From NCBI GenBank assembly GCA_934402375.1, contig CAKRUB010000027.1, positions 1-40,778 on the forward strand: 40,778 bases of DNA, written 5' to 3'. Source of the DNA: an uncultured Acetatifactor sp. (GTDB lineage: Bacteria; Bacillota; Clostridia; Lachnospirales; Lachnospiraceae). The number at the start of each line of letters is the position of its first letter. The first letter of the stretch is position 1. Shown here in pieces: positions 8,408 to 16,873 of the stretch. The notes below the pieces were generated by a model. The model did not search any database and had not been told where the DNA came from. It saw nothing but the letters and a program-made list of their open reading frames with translations. The translations under genes and the position numbers were made by a program.

Positions 8408-11400
8408 AATTTACATCGCAGCAGCAGAAGGTAATCGACCTTAGGGGCTGCAATATCCTTGTGTCCGCCGCCGCCGGCAGCGGAAAGACGGCGGTGCTGG
8501 TGGAACGCATTGTCAACAAGGTGTGCGACGAGACACATCCCGTTGATATTGACCGGCTGCTCATTGTGACCTTCACCAACGCCGCGGCAGCCGAAATGAG
8601 GGAGCGCATTGCCGCGGGAATTTCCGCAAGACTGGAGAAGGAGCCTGACTCCGAGCATATCCAGAGGCAGGCAGCGCTTCTGCACAATGCACAGATCACG
8701 ACAATCGACAGCTTCTGTCTTTTCCTGCTGCGGAACCATTTTAACGAGATCGGACTTGACCCCGCCTTCCGCATTGCGGACGAGGGAGAGATCAAGCTGA
8801 TGCAGCAGGAGGTTCTGGAGGAACTGCTGGAGGATGCCTATGCCTCCGGGGAGGAAGCCTTCCGGTACTGTGTGGAGTATTTCTGTCCGGGCGGCAGGGA
8901 GAGCACGTTACAGCAGCACATCCTGAATCTGTCGAGATATGCAGCCAGCTTTCCGTGGCCGGAGGAGTGGCTTGAGGAGAGAAGAACCGACTATGATGCC
9001 TCCGGGGTGGAGGAGCTTTGCGAGAGCAGCTACGGAAAATATCTTGCCCGGCATCTGGCGGCGATGGCGGAGGGCTGGAAGGGAAAGCTGGAGCAGGTGC
9101 AGAGGCTCTGTCAGGAGCCGGATGGGCCATATATGTACGGGGAGCTTGTGGACAGTGAGATCGAACAGATGGAGCGGCTGTGCTCCTGCCAGACTTTGGA
9201 GAAATTTGCACAGTGGCTTCCGGCGGTGAATTTCGGACGACTTTCCTCAAAAAAGGATGAGAGCGTGAGCCCAGCGAAGAGGGAGCTTGCCTCTTCCCTG
9301 CGCGCGGAGGTGAAGAAAAGCGTGAAGGGGATCGCGGACAGGTTTTTTGCGACGCCACTGGAGCTTGCCGCAGAACAGGCTCTCGTCTGCCGGGAACCGC
9401 TGAATACGCTGATTGATCTCGTCCTTGACTTCCAGAAGAGAATGGCGGCGAAGAAGCGCGACCGGAAGGTCATTGATTTCACGGACATGGAGCACTTTGC
9501 ACTGGATATTCTGTTAAAAAAGGATGGGGATGCCGTCTGGCCGAGCCGGGTCGCCGAGGAATACCGGCAGCACTTTGAAGAAATCCTCATTGACGAATAT
9601 CAGGACAGCAATCTGGTACAGGAATTCCTGCTGGAGGCGGTCTCCGGGGAAGCGGAGGGGCGCTTCAACCGCTTCATGGTCGGCGATGTCAAGCAGAGCA
9701 TCTATAAGTTCCGGCTGGCGAGACCCGAATTGTTCATGGAGAAATACCATTCCTACACAGCCGATGCGGGGGAGCGGCAGAGAATCGACCTAGCGAAAAA
9801 CTTCCGAAGCCGCAGGGAGGTCGTGGATGCGGTAAATGGTGTATTTTCAAGGCTTATGAGCGAGCAGGTCGGCGGGCTTGCCTACGACGAGAGGGCGGCG
9901 CTTTATCCCGGTGCGGTATATCCCGACAGCATGGGAAACGAGAGTGAGCTGCTGCTTGTGGAGAAGCCTTCGGCGGAGTCCGGGCTGAACGAAAGACAGA
10001 TGGAGGCAAAGGCGGTTGCCGCGAAGATCAAGCAGCTCCGAGCGGAGTTTCAGGTGACGGATAAGGCGAGCGGTGAGCTGAGGCCTGTGCGGTATGCGGA
10101 TATGGTCATCCTGCTGCGCACCAACAGCGGCTGGGATGAGGTGTTTAAGTCTGTGCTGGAGGAGGAAGGCATTCCGGTCTACATTACCTCGAAGACGGGC
10201 TATTTCGGAGCGACCGAGGTGCAGGAGCTGTTGCAGCTGCTGCGCGTGCTGGACAATCCGCGTCAGGATATTCCGCTGTTCGGAACGATGAAGTCACTGT
10301 TCGGCGGCTTTACGGAGGATGAGATTGCACTGATCAGAAGCCGTTACAGGCGCGTGAGCCTCTACGAGGCGGCGGAAAGCTTCGCGGCAGGGGAGACGGA
10401 AGAAGGGCAGGAGAGGCTTGCAGCAGAGGAACCGGAGACGGCGCTGCGGGAAAAGATGGCGCAGTTCCTTGAAAGGATACGCCGGTACAGGCATCTGACC
10501 GTATACATGCCTGTGCGGGAGCTGCTGACGAAGCTGATCACGGATTTCGACTATCTGAATTATGTGACGGCGCTGCCCGCCGGGAGCAAGAGGCGTGCGA
10601 ACGTGGAGATGCTTCTGACAAGAGCCTCCGACTTTGAGAAGACGAGCTATTTCGGACTGTTTCATTTCATCCGCTATATGGAGCAGCTTGAAAAATACGA
10701 TGTGGATTACGGAGAGGCGGGACTGTTGGATGAAAATGCGGATGTCGTGCGGATCATCAGCATTCACAAGAGCAAAGGACTGGAATTTCCCGTCACCTTT
10801 GTCTCGGGGCTGAGCAAGCGTTTCAACATGCAGGATGTGAACCAGTCGCTGATCCTCGACATGGATCTTGGTCTAGGCATGGACTATGTTGATCCGGTCA
10901 GGCGCATCCGCAACAAGACGCTCCGGCGCTGCACGCTTGCGAGAAAGCTGCGCGAGGAGAGTCTTTCGGAGGAGCTTCGGGTATTCTATGTCGCCATGAC
11001 CCGTGCGAGGGAGAAGCTGATCCTGACGGCGACGCTGGAGAATGCCGCGGAGAAGTGGGCGGCAGCGGAGGAGAGCGCCGGGGAACAGCTGTTGTATTCG
11101 GATTTCATCGAGAGCAGCAGCTACCTTGACTTCCTCATGCCGGTGCTCGGAAGGACAGGAATCCGGGTGTCGGTGTGGAATGAGACGGATCTGGCGACGG
11201 GCGATCTCGGGGAACAGATCGAGCTTGGCGGCAGAGAAAGGCTGCTTGAGCATGCGGAAGAATACGGGGACGCAGAGGCACTTGCGAAGCTGCGCAGCCG
11301 CCTCCGGGAGAAGTATGCGTTTGAGAAGCTTGCCGGCTTGTACACGAAGACAACGGTTTCCGAATTAAAGATCGCTGCCATGGCGGACAAGGACGAGGCG

Positions 11401-12042
11401 GCATATCACACTTTCGAGGAGAAAGAGATTCAGCCATATATTCCAACCTTCCGCAGGGAGGAGGAAGCGGTCAGCGGAACGGTTCGCGGTAACGCTTACC
11501 ACAGGGTGATGGAGCTGATGGACTTTGCACAGCTGGTTTCAGAGTTGGGCGGTGCGCCGGGGGAGGATTACGAGACCTATCGCGGGCACTGGAGACAGGA
11601 TAAGGCGGCGGTTGTGTTGAGAGCCTTTCTGGAGACGGAGGTCGGAAGCAGGCGTTTAAAGCGGGAGTATGCCGATGCAGTCAATGTGCGCAAGCTGCTG
11701 CATTTTCTGGAATCGGAGCTGGCATACCGGATGTTCGCCGCGCAGCGCGAAGGAAAATTGTACAGGGAGCAGCCCTTTGTCATGGGAGTCAGCGCGGCGA
11801 AGTTGGGCGGGGAATTTCCCGATACGGAGAGTGTGCTGATTCAGGGAATCATCGATGTGTTCTTTGAAGAGGGGGACGGCATCGTCCTGCTCGATTACAA
11901 GACGGACGCTGTCGCTACGATGGAGGAGTTGAGAAACCGTTACGAGACGCAGCTGGATTATTACAGCGAGGCGCTGATGAAGCTCCGGCGGAAGCCGGTC
12001 GTGGAGAAGCTGTTGTACTCCTTCCATTTAGAGAGGTATTAG
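8398..12042 (+). CDS. addA: ATP-dependent helicase/nuclease subunit A
   Basis: AddA is the UvrD-like 3'-5' helicase and 3'-strand nuclease of the AddAB complex. The 1214-aa protein has a Walker A SAAAGSGKT (K30), the VTFTNAAAAEMRER motif Ia, a Walker B in LIDEYQDSN, a GDVKQSIYKFR motif, and the late helicase motifs around SIHKSKGLEFPVTF and LRVFYVAMTRAREKL. The C-terminal nuclease domain has GNAYHRVMELM, GIIDVFFEE (D1153) and VLLDYKTD (D1166, K1168). Length is normal for the family. It starts inside addB (10-nt overlap), so the two subunits should be made together. The 260 bp after the stop contain a large imperfect palindrome rather than a classic terminator. Confidence 0.96.
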   Translation: MAVKFTSQQQKVIDLRGCNILVSAAAGSGKTAVLVERIVNKVCDETHPVDIDRLLIVTFTNAAAAEMRERIAAGISARLEKEPDSEHIQRQAALLHNAQITTIDSFCLFLLRNHFNEIGLDPAFRIADEGEIKLMQQEVLEELLEDAYASGEEAFRYCVEYFCPGGRESTLQQHILNLSRYAASFPWPEEWLEERRTDYDASGVEELCESSYGKYLARHLAAMAEGWKGKLEQVQRLCQEPDGPYMYGELVDSEIEQMERLCSCQTLEKFAQWLPAVNFGRLSSKKDESVSPAKRELASSLRAEVKKSVKGIADRFFATPLELAAEQALVCREPLNTLIDLVLDFQKRMAAKKRDRKVIDFTDMEHFALDILLKKDGDAVWPSRVAEEYRQHFEEILIDEYQDSNLVQEFLLEAVSGEAEGRFNRFMVGDVKQSIYKFRLARPELFMEKYHSYTADAGERQRIDLAKNFRSRREVVDAVNGVFSRLMSEQVGGLAYDERAALYPGAVYPDSMGNESELLLVEKPSAESGLNERQMEAKAVAAKIKQLRAEFQVTDKASGELRPVRYADMVILLRTNSGWDEVFKSVLEEEGIPVYITSKTGYFGATEVQELLQLLRVLDNPRQDIPLFGTMKSLFGGFTEDEIALIRSRYRRVSLYEAAESFAAGETEEGQERLAAEEPETALREKMAQFLERIRRYRHLTVYMPVRELLTKLITDFDYLNYVTALPAGSKRRANVEMLLTRASDFEKTSYFGLFHFIRYMEQLEKYDVDYGEAGLLDENADVVRIISIHKSKGLEFPVTFVSGLSKRFNMQDVNQSLILDMDLGLGMDYVDPVRRIRNKTLRRCTLARKLREESLSEELRVFYVAMTRAREKLILTATLENAAEKWAAAEESAGEQLLYSDFIESSSYLDFLMPVLGRTGIRVSVWNETDLATGDLGEQIELGGRERLLEHAEEYGDAEALAKLRSRLREKYAFEKLAGLYTKTTVSELKIAAMADKDEAAYHTFEEKEIQPYIPTFRREEEAVSGTVRGNAYHRVMELMDFAQLVSELGGAPGEDYETYRGHWRQDKAAVVLRAFLETEVGSRRLKREYADAVNVRKLLHFLESELAYRMFAAQREGKLYREQPFVMGVSAAKLGGEFPDTESVLIQGIIDVFFEEGDGIVLLDYKTDAVATMEELRNRYETQLDYYSEALMKLRRKPVVEKLLYSFHLERY

Positions 12043-12075
12043 GGGGATTTCAGTGTGTGGGTCTCTGCATGGGAC

Positions 12076-12215
12076 GTTGCGCGGAATGCACAGACCACCG
12101 CAGGCACGCTCTCGCTACCTTCCGCACGCAGCGGCACATAAGATGCTATAGTACAGCATCTAAGTGCCGGCGGCTCCAGAGTGCGCTGCTTGTGGTCAGG
12201 TGCATCCCGTGCAAC
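12076..12215. repeat. 140-bp imperfect palindrome between addA and thiT
   Basis: The left arm (from GTTGCGCGG at 12076) aligns along its length with the reverse complement of the right arm (ending CCCGTGCAAC at 12215). Matching blocks include ATGCAC, GACCAC, GCAG and CTCT. The apex is a tight hairpin: GGCAC (12133-12137) and AGATGCT (12141-12147) against AGCATCT (12155-12161) and AGTGCC (12163-12168), with a 7-nt loop. There is no T-run. It lies between convergent genes, where it could stop transcription in both directions or be a decayed miniature mobile element. The rest of the 12043-12302 gap shows only a small AATATTGAG tandem near 12284. Confidence 0.7.
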
Positions 12216-12302
12216 TGTTATCTGCATATAGTTAGTACAAGACCGGTTTTCTAGTAGATACTAAGGTTCTCCGGGGTTCATAAATATTGAGAATATTGAG
12301 GG

Positions 12303-12884
12303 TTACTCCTCTGTTAAGAGAAAGCGCTTGGTCTGGGGGACTTTGAGGAGGGCGATTGCGCCTGCCAGTGTGAAGATCAGCTCGGGCAGCATGTAGCAGC
12401 CGTTGTATAAAAAGCTGTAGAGGTAGGTGTTCTCGGTGGCGAAGCCGTTCCAAAGCTCTCCGAAGCTGTGCCAGATGACAACGCCGCTCAGGAAGTGCAG
12501 GACAAAGCGCAGTCCGACTGCGAGGGTGATGCCGCCGATCCAGCCGGGAAGGTTCTTCTTGCGGAAGAGACCGGCGATGCCGAGCACGGTAAAGGCACCG
12601 AGATAATCAAGGAAGATGCAGGCGATGAGCATACCGGGGGTAAGTCCCCACCCGAAGAGACCGTCCATGACGCCCTGCGCAAACTGGATGAGCGAGAAGG
12701 CGAAGGCTGTCATGAGACCGGCGCCGACGCCTCTGCGGATGGAAAAGAGGACGATGGGAAGCATGGAGAGAAGGGTGATGGAGCCGCCCCACGGGAGTTT
12801 AAATACCCGGATGAAGCTCAGGACTGTAGCGAGGGCTACCATGACCGCTCCCTCAACTAAGATTTTTGTTTTTTTGTCTTTCAT
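12303..12884 (-). CDS. thiT: Thiamine transporter ThiT, ECF substrate-binding (S) component
   Basis: ThiT is the membrane S component that binds thiamine and works with the shared ECF energising module, which is not in this window. The 193-aa protein is very hydrophobic, with about six membrane segments. It has the family-type sequence VFKLPWGGSITLLSMLPI near the N-terminus, FAQGVMDGLFGWGLTP, and aromatic-rich stretches (GVVIWHSF, FGELWNG) in the region that binds the thiamine rings. The start at 12884 is set by AAGGAGG followed by a T-run directly before ATG. A TPP riboswitch lies upstream, which strongly supports the substrate call. Confidence 0.93.
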   Translation of the reverse strand: MKDKKTKILVEGAVMVALATVLSFIRVFKLPWGGSITLLSMLPIVLFSIRRGVGAGLMTAFAFSLIQFAQGVMDGLFGWGLTPGMLIACIFLDYLGAFTVLGIAGLFRKKNLPGWIGGITLAVGLRFVLHFLSGVVIWHSFGELWNGFATENTYLYSFLYNGCYMLPELIFTLAGAIALLKVPQTKRFLLTEE

Positions 12885-12915
12885 AAAAAAATCCTCCTTA
12901 TTCTGGCTAAGGAGG
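12885..12915 (-). terminator. Riboswitch expression platform: hairpin overlapping the thiT ribosome binding site
   Basis: On the minus strand CCTCCTTA (12915-12908) pairs perfectly with TAAGGAGG (12900-12893) across a 7-nt loop, followed by A and seven T's and then the ATG. The same hairpin can act as an intrinsic terminator and hide the Shine-Dalgarno sequence. Confidence 0.8.
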
Positions 12916-12969
12916 GACAACATCGGCTCCGCGGATTGCGGATGCAGAATGACCGTATGGCTTTCTGCG

Positions 12970-13062
12970 TTGCTTCCTTACGCCGGTATTACCCGGTTCA
13001 AGTAGTGAGGGTTAGAAGCGGCTATGCCTGCTTCAATCTCAGCGATGTGCTCCCCTAGCGTT
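12970..13062 (-). promoter_or_regulatory. TPP (thi-box) riboswitch
   Basis: On the minus strand the conserved elements appear in order: CTAGGGGAGC, GCTGAGA (13043-13037), ACCC, then TTGAACCGGGTAATACCGGCGTAAGGAAG (ending near 12972, given in shortened form as its key blocks TTGAACC, GGGTAAT and CCGGCGTA). These are the thi-box marks of the thiamine pyrophosphate aptamer. It should turn off thiT when TPP is plentiful. Confidence 0.93.
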
Positions 13063-13093
13063 TTTTATGGCTGCTTTGCAGCTTTTCCAGATT

Positions 13094-13122
13094 ACTATAA
13101 GGATTTTCGGGAAAATTGTCAA
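13094..13122 (-). promoter_or_regulatory. Promoter of the thiT transcript
   Basis: On the minus strand, TTGACA (13117-13122) and TATAGT (13094-13099) are separated by 17 nt. It lies just upstream of the riboswitch and directly before the divergent GTPase gene. Confidence 0.82.
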
Positions 13123-13148
13123 GAACAATGGAAAGGAATTTTGAAAAT

Positions 13149-15809
13149 ATGCGCAGCTCAAAGATTGTCTTAGGAATATTGGCACATGTCGATGCGGGGA
13201 AGACTACGCTTTCTGAGGCATTGCTCTACACGGCGGGAGAGCTTAGAAAACCGGGCAGGGTGGATCACGGAGATGCCTTTCTGGATAATTTTGCGCTTGA
13301 GCGGGAGAGGGGGATCACGATCTTCTCAAAACAGGCAAATCTGGAGTGGGAGGGTCGGGAGATCATTCTGTTGGATACGCCCGGACATGTGGATTTTTCC
13401 ACAGAGATGGAGCGGACGCTTCAGGTGCTGGATTACGCGCTGTTAGTCATCAGCGGCTCGGACGGCGTACAGGCGCATACGGCAACGCTCTGGAAGTTGT
13501 TGCAGAAATATCGGATTCCGACCTTTCTGTTTATCAACAAAATGGATCAGCCGGATACGGATCGGACGAAGCTGATGGAGGAGCTGAGGGAGAGGCTCGA
13601 CGGTGGGTGCGTTGCGTTCGACCGGGCGGCGGAAGATTCCGCACAGTGGCGGGAGGAGGTCGCCATGTGTAGTGAAGCGCTTCTCGAGGAATATCTGGAG
13701 AGCGGGCAGCTCAGTGACGAGACAATAGCGGCTGCGGTCAGTGACAGACGGCTCTTTCCCTGTTATTTCGGGACGGCTTTGCAGCTTGAAGGTGTGGAGG
13801 GGCTGCTTGACGGTCTCTGCCGGTTCGCGCAGGAGAAGGAATATCCCGAGGCATTCGGGGCGAGGGTTTATAAGATTTCCAGAGATACGTCGGGAAACCG
13901 TCTGACACATTTGAAGGTGACGGGCGGTGTGCTCCGCGTGAAGATGTTGCTGGACAACCATCGCAGCGCTGCGTCCGAGGAGGAGTGCTGGGAGGAGAAG
14001 GCGGATACCCTGAGGATTTGTGACGGAGCGGGCTTCCGGGCGGCGGAGCAGGTGGAGGCGGGAGGCATCTGCGCCGTGACCGGGCTCGGGCGGACTTACG
14101 CAGGAGAAGGTCTGGGAGAAGAGGGGCGGAGTGAGCAGCCCGTCCTTGTGCCGGTTCTGACCTATCGGCTGGTTGCGCCGGAGGGCACGGATATGGTGAA
14201 GCTTCTCGGGCAGATGCGAAAGCTGGAGGAGGAAGAGCCGGAGCTGAATGTCGTCTGGCGGGTAAAGGCGAAGGAAATCCATGTGCAGGTCATGGGCGAG
14301 GTTCAGACGCAGATTTTGCAGAGTCTGATCCGGGAGCGCTTCGGGCTGGATGTGGGCTTCGACGACGGACAGCTTCTCTACAAGGAAACGATTGCGTCAA
14401 AGGCGGTGGGCATTGGGCACTTCGAGCCGTTGCGCCATTACGCGGAGGTGCAGCTTCTGCTGGAGCCGGGAGAGCCGGGAAGTGGGCTGGAGCTTGCGAC
14501 GACATGCAGTGAGGATGTGCTTGACAGGAACTGGCAGCGGCTGATTCTGTCCCATCTGGGGGAGCGGGCGCACCCCGGAGTGCTGACTGGCTCACCGTTG
14601 ACGGACGTGAAGCTTACGCTGCTGACCGGAAGAGCGCACATCAAGCACACGGAGGGAGGAGATTTCCGGCAGGCGACTTACCGGGCGCTGCGGCAGGGAC
14701 TGATGCAGTGCAAAAGCGTGCTGCTGGAGCCGGTGTTCTCCTTTGTGCTTGAGGTGCCGACGGAGCAGCTCGGTCGCGCAATGTCGGATATCCAGAGAAT
14801 GTCGGGAAGCCTTGAACCGCCCGTGACGGAGGGGGAGATGAGCACGCTGACAGGGAGCGCTCCAGTGGCGACGATGCGGGAGTACCAGCGGGAGGTCAAC
14901 GCCTATACGAGAGGACGCGGACGGTTCTCCTGCATGCTGAAGGGCTACGAGCCCTGCCATAATGAGGAGGAGGTAGTCCTTGAAATCGGCTATGACCCGG
15001 ATGCGGATACAGAAAATCCGTCGGCATCGGTATTCTGCTCCCACGGTGCGGGAATGCTTGTCGAGTGGCAGGAGGTTCCGCAATATGCGCATCTGGAGAG
15101 CGGCTGGCAGCCTGATGGGGAGAGCGAAGAGACGGATAACGGGAGCTATCCGGAAAGGGCACAGCGGAAACGTCCGGGAGGTGCCGGCGAGGCATCCTCG
15201 GGCTATATCACGCAGGAGGAAATTGAGGCGATCTTTCAGCAGACCTATAAGAAGACGGCGCAGTCCTACGAGCCCTACCGTTATCATCAGCTGAATACCG
15301 GCAGTGTAAAAAAGGAAGAGGCTCCTGCGGAGGAGCCGCAGAAGCAGCGGCGGCAGAACGAAAAAGAGAAGGAAAAGCCGGAGGAATTTTTTCTTGTGGA
15401 CGGCTATAACATCATCTTTGCATGGGAGGAGCTGCGGGCGCTTGCGGAACTGAACCTTGACAGCGCGAGGGACAGGCTGATGGACATCTGCTGTAATTTC
15501 CAGGGCTTTCACGGTGCGACACTGATACTGGTCTATGATGCCTATAAGGTCAAGGGCGGGCAGCGCTCGGTGCAGAAGTACCACAATATTTATGTGGTCT
15601 ATACGAAAGAGGCAGAGACGGCGGATCAGTATATCGAGAAGACCGTGCATGAGATTGGCAAAAAGCATCGTGTGACGGTGGCAACCTCGGACGCGCTGGA
15701 GCAGATGATTATCTGGGGAGACGGCGCGGTGCGGCTGTCTGCTCGGGGTTTCCGCGACGCCGTGGAGGCAGCGTCGAGAGGAGCCAGAGGGACGTTCCTT
15801 TTGTCATGA
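13149..15809 (+). CDS. TetM/EF-G-like translational GTPase fused to a YacP/Rae1-type NYN ribonuclease domain
   Basis: The 886-aa protein has two parts. Residues 1 to about 660 form a ribosomal-protection-type GTPase: G1 AHVDAGKTT (12-20), an ERERGITIF G2 motif, DTPGH (76-80) and NKMD (130-133), followed by TetM-like domains II-V. Residues about 665-745 are a charged linker. Residues about 747-886 match YacP/Rae1 block by block: VDGYN (D751), an ARDRLMDI helix, VYDAYKVKG (D797), YTKEAETAD (D826), VATSDALEQ (D848), and VRLSARGF. Rae1 of B. subtilis cuts mRNA in the ribosomal A site, and TetM also binds there. The domain IV loop (498-507, IKHTEGGDFR) lacks the proline-rich tip of TetM/TetO, so tetracycline resistance is not implied. 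Start at 13149 fits TetM and has AAAGGA upstream; 13128 is possible. Confidence 0.9.
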   Translation: MRSSKIVLGILAHVDAGKTTLSEALLYTAGELRKPGRVDHGDAFLDNFALERERGITIFSKQANLEWEGREIILLDTPGHVDFSTEMERTLQVLDYALLVISGSDGVQAHTATLWKLLQKYRIPTFLFINKMDQPDTDRTKLMEELRERLDGGCVAFDRAAEDSAQWREEVAMCSEALLEEYLESGQLSDETIAAAVSDRRLFPCYFGTALQLEGVEGLLDGLCRFAQEKEYPEAFGARVYKISRDTSGNRLTHLKVTGGVLRVKMLLDNHRSAASEEECWEEKADTLRICDGAGFRAAEQVEAGGICAVTGLGRTYAGEGLGEEGRSEQPVLVPVLTYRLVAPEGTDMVKLLGQMRKLEEEEPELNVVWRVKAKEIHVQVMGEVQTQILQSLIRERFGLDVGFDDGQLLYKETIASKAVGIGHFEPLRHYAEVQLLLEPGEPGSGLELATTCSEDVLDRNWQRLILSHLGERAHPGVLTGSPLTDVKLTLLTGRAHIKHTEGGDFRQATYRALRQGLMQCKSVLLEPVFSFVLEVPTEQLGRAMSDIQRMSGSLEPPVTEGEMSTLTGSAPVATMREYQREVNAYTRGRGRFSCMLKGYEPCHNEEEVVLEIGYDPDADTENPSASVFCSHGAGMLVEWQEVPQYAHLESGWQPDGESEETDNGSYPERAQRKRPGGAGEASSGYITQEEIEAIFQQTYKKTAQSYEPYRYHQLNTGSVKKEEAPAEEPQKQRRQNEKEKEKPEEFFLVDGYNIIFAWEELRALAELNLDSARDRLMDICCNFQGFHGATLILVYDAYKVKGGQRSVQKYHNIYVVYTKEAETADQYIEKTVHEIGKKHRVTVATSDALEQMIIWGDGAVRLSARGFRDAVEAASRGARGTFLLS

Positions 15810-15817
15810 TACTGGGG

Positions 15818-16702
15818 TCAAAAGCCTATCGGAGCCTTTGACTCCGACATTCTGTCGAGGAATGCCCGCGCTGCGTCAGAGAGTACGGCGTAGCGCTTCC
15901 AGACGAGCGCATGGTGTATTTCCAGAGGCGGGTCGAGCGGGCGGAAGCAGAGCCCGGAATCGAGCAGCTCCGGCAGATGATCATCGGTGGTCAGAAAATA
16001 GCCGAGACCGCTTCTGACAAATGCCGCCGGATCGCCGTTTACGACATTATAGGTGGCGGCAATATTCAGCTGATCCAGCTCTGTCTGTGCCCAGTGAGCA
16101 ATCTCACGCTGCAGCCCGATGCGGCGGTGCGCGATAAGCGGAAGGCGTCGAAAATCCTCTTTTGTCACGGTCGATTTCCCGGCAAGAGCGCAGTCGCTCG
16201 GCATGAGCAGCCCCCAGCGGGCAAAGTCTTTCAGGGAAAGGTATTCATATTTTACCGCATCGACCGGCTCAAGCAGAACGGCGAAGTCCAGAATTCCGTG
16301 CTCCAGCCTTTCTGTCACATCTGTCGCGTCACTGGTATAAAAGTCAAAGCAGACGTTCGGATGCTCCGCCCGCAGCGCTGTTGCTGCCTGTAGAAGTCTT
16401 TTGAGCGGTGTCCCACCTACGGAAATTCTGCCGTTTAGGAGCAGACGGTCGGAATGGAGCTCCTGCTTTGTCTTTTCAAACAGGGAAACGATCTCTTCCG
16501 CGCGTTTCCTGAGCAGAATCCCGTCCGCTGTCAGTGTGACTTTTCGCTTTCCACGGATCAAAAGCTGTTTGCCCAGCTCAGTTTCCAGCTCCATGAGCTG
16601 CTTGGAGAGTGAGGGCTGTGTGATATGCAGGCTTTCTGCTGCCCGCGTGATATTTTCCTCTCTTGCCACTGTCAAAAAATAACGGAGTACCCGGATATCC
16701 AT
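15818..16702 (-). CDS. LysR family transcriptional regulator
   Basis: The 294-aa protein begins MDIRVLRYFLTVAREENITRA and has the LysR helix-turn-helix (AAESLHITQPSLSKQLMELE, residues about 18-38), then a periplasmic-binding-like effector domain from about residue 90. The start at 16702 is the normal LysR start; open codons upstream to 16777 lie in the promoter. It is divergent from the MATE exporter, with 171 bp between the start codons holding both promoters, the usual layout for a LysR protein that controls its neighbour. The effector is unknown. It converges on the GTPase-NYN gene with an 8-nt gap. Confidence 0.92.
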   Translation of the reverse strand: MDIRVLRYFLTVAREENITRAAESLHITQPSLSKQLMELETELGKQLLIRGKRKVTLTADGILLRKRAEEIVSLFEKTKQELHSDRLLLNGRISVGGTPLKRLLQAATALRAEHPNVCFDFYTSDATDVTERLEHGILDFAVLLEPVDAVKYEYLSLKDFARWGLLMPSDCALAGKSTVTKEDFRRLPLIAHRRIGLQREIAHWAQTELDQLNIAATYNVVNGDPAAFVRSGLGYFLTTDDHLPELLDSGLCFRPLDPPLEIHHALVWKRYAVLSDAARAFLDRMSESKAPIGF

Positions 16703-16748
16703 CTTAATTCCCATCCCTTTCTGTGATCCGTAAAATTCGTTTTTAATC

Positions 16749-16777
16749 AATATAACATGCCTTATCATTCCTTTCAA
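16749..16777 (-). promoter_or_regulatory. Promoter of the LysR gene
   Basis: On the minus strand, TTGAAA (16772-16777) and TATATT (16749-16754) are separated by 17 nt, about 40 nt upstream of the start codon. Confidence 0.65.
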
Positions 16778-16804
16778 CTATGGTTACACATTCTTTATAA
16801 GTAT

Positions 16805-16833
16805 TTGCTATCGCAAGGGTACAGGTCTATAAT
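16805..16833 (+). promoter_or_regulatory. Promoter of the MATE exporter gene
   Basis: TTGCTA (16805-16810) and TATAAT (16828-16833) are separated by 17 nt. The weak -35 box fits a LysR-activated promoter. Shortly after it, GTGCGCAGAAATGG (16837-16850) repeats the end of the 76-nt element at 37015-37090. Confidence 0.7.
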
Positions 16834-16873
16834 GTGTGCGCAGAAATGGAGCAAAACGGAGTGATTTGACAAT

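Noticed and set aside
12064..12227. TCTGCAT direct repeats as target-site duplication of the 140-bp palindrome
   Set aside because: The repeats do not abut the palindrome ends (5 bp on both sides and the intervening bases are not inverted repeats), so a duplication is not supported.
13149..15160. Tetracycline resistance gene
   Set aside because: The GTPase is TetM-like, but the domain IV loop lacks the proline-rich tip that displaces the drug, and it carries a ribonuclease domain that resistance proteins do not have.
14592..15668. Long minus-strand open frame (358 codons)
   Set aside because: It lies wholly opposite the GTPase-NYN gene, has a low-complexity leucine/arginine-rich product and no start signals. 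Similar antisense frames at 2658-3623, 19468-20412, 29451-30668 and 33191-34258 were rejected for the same reason.
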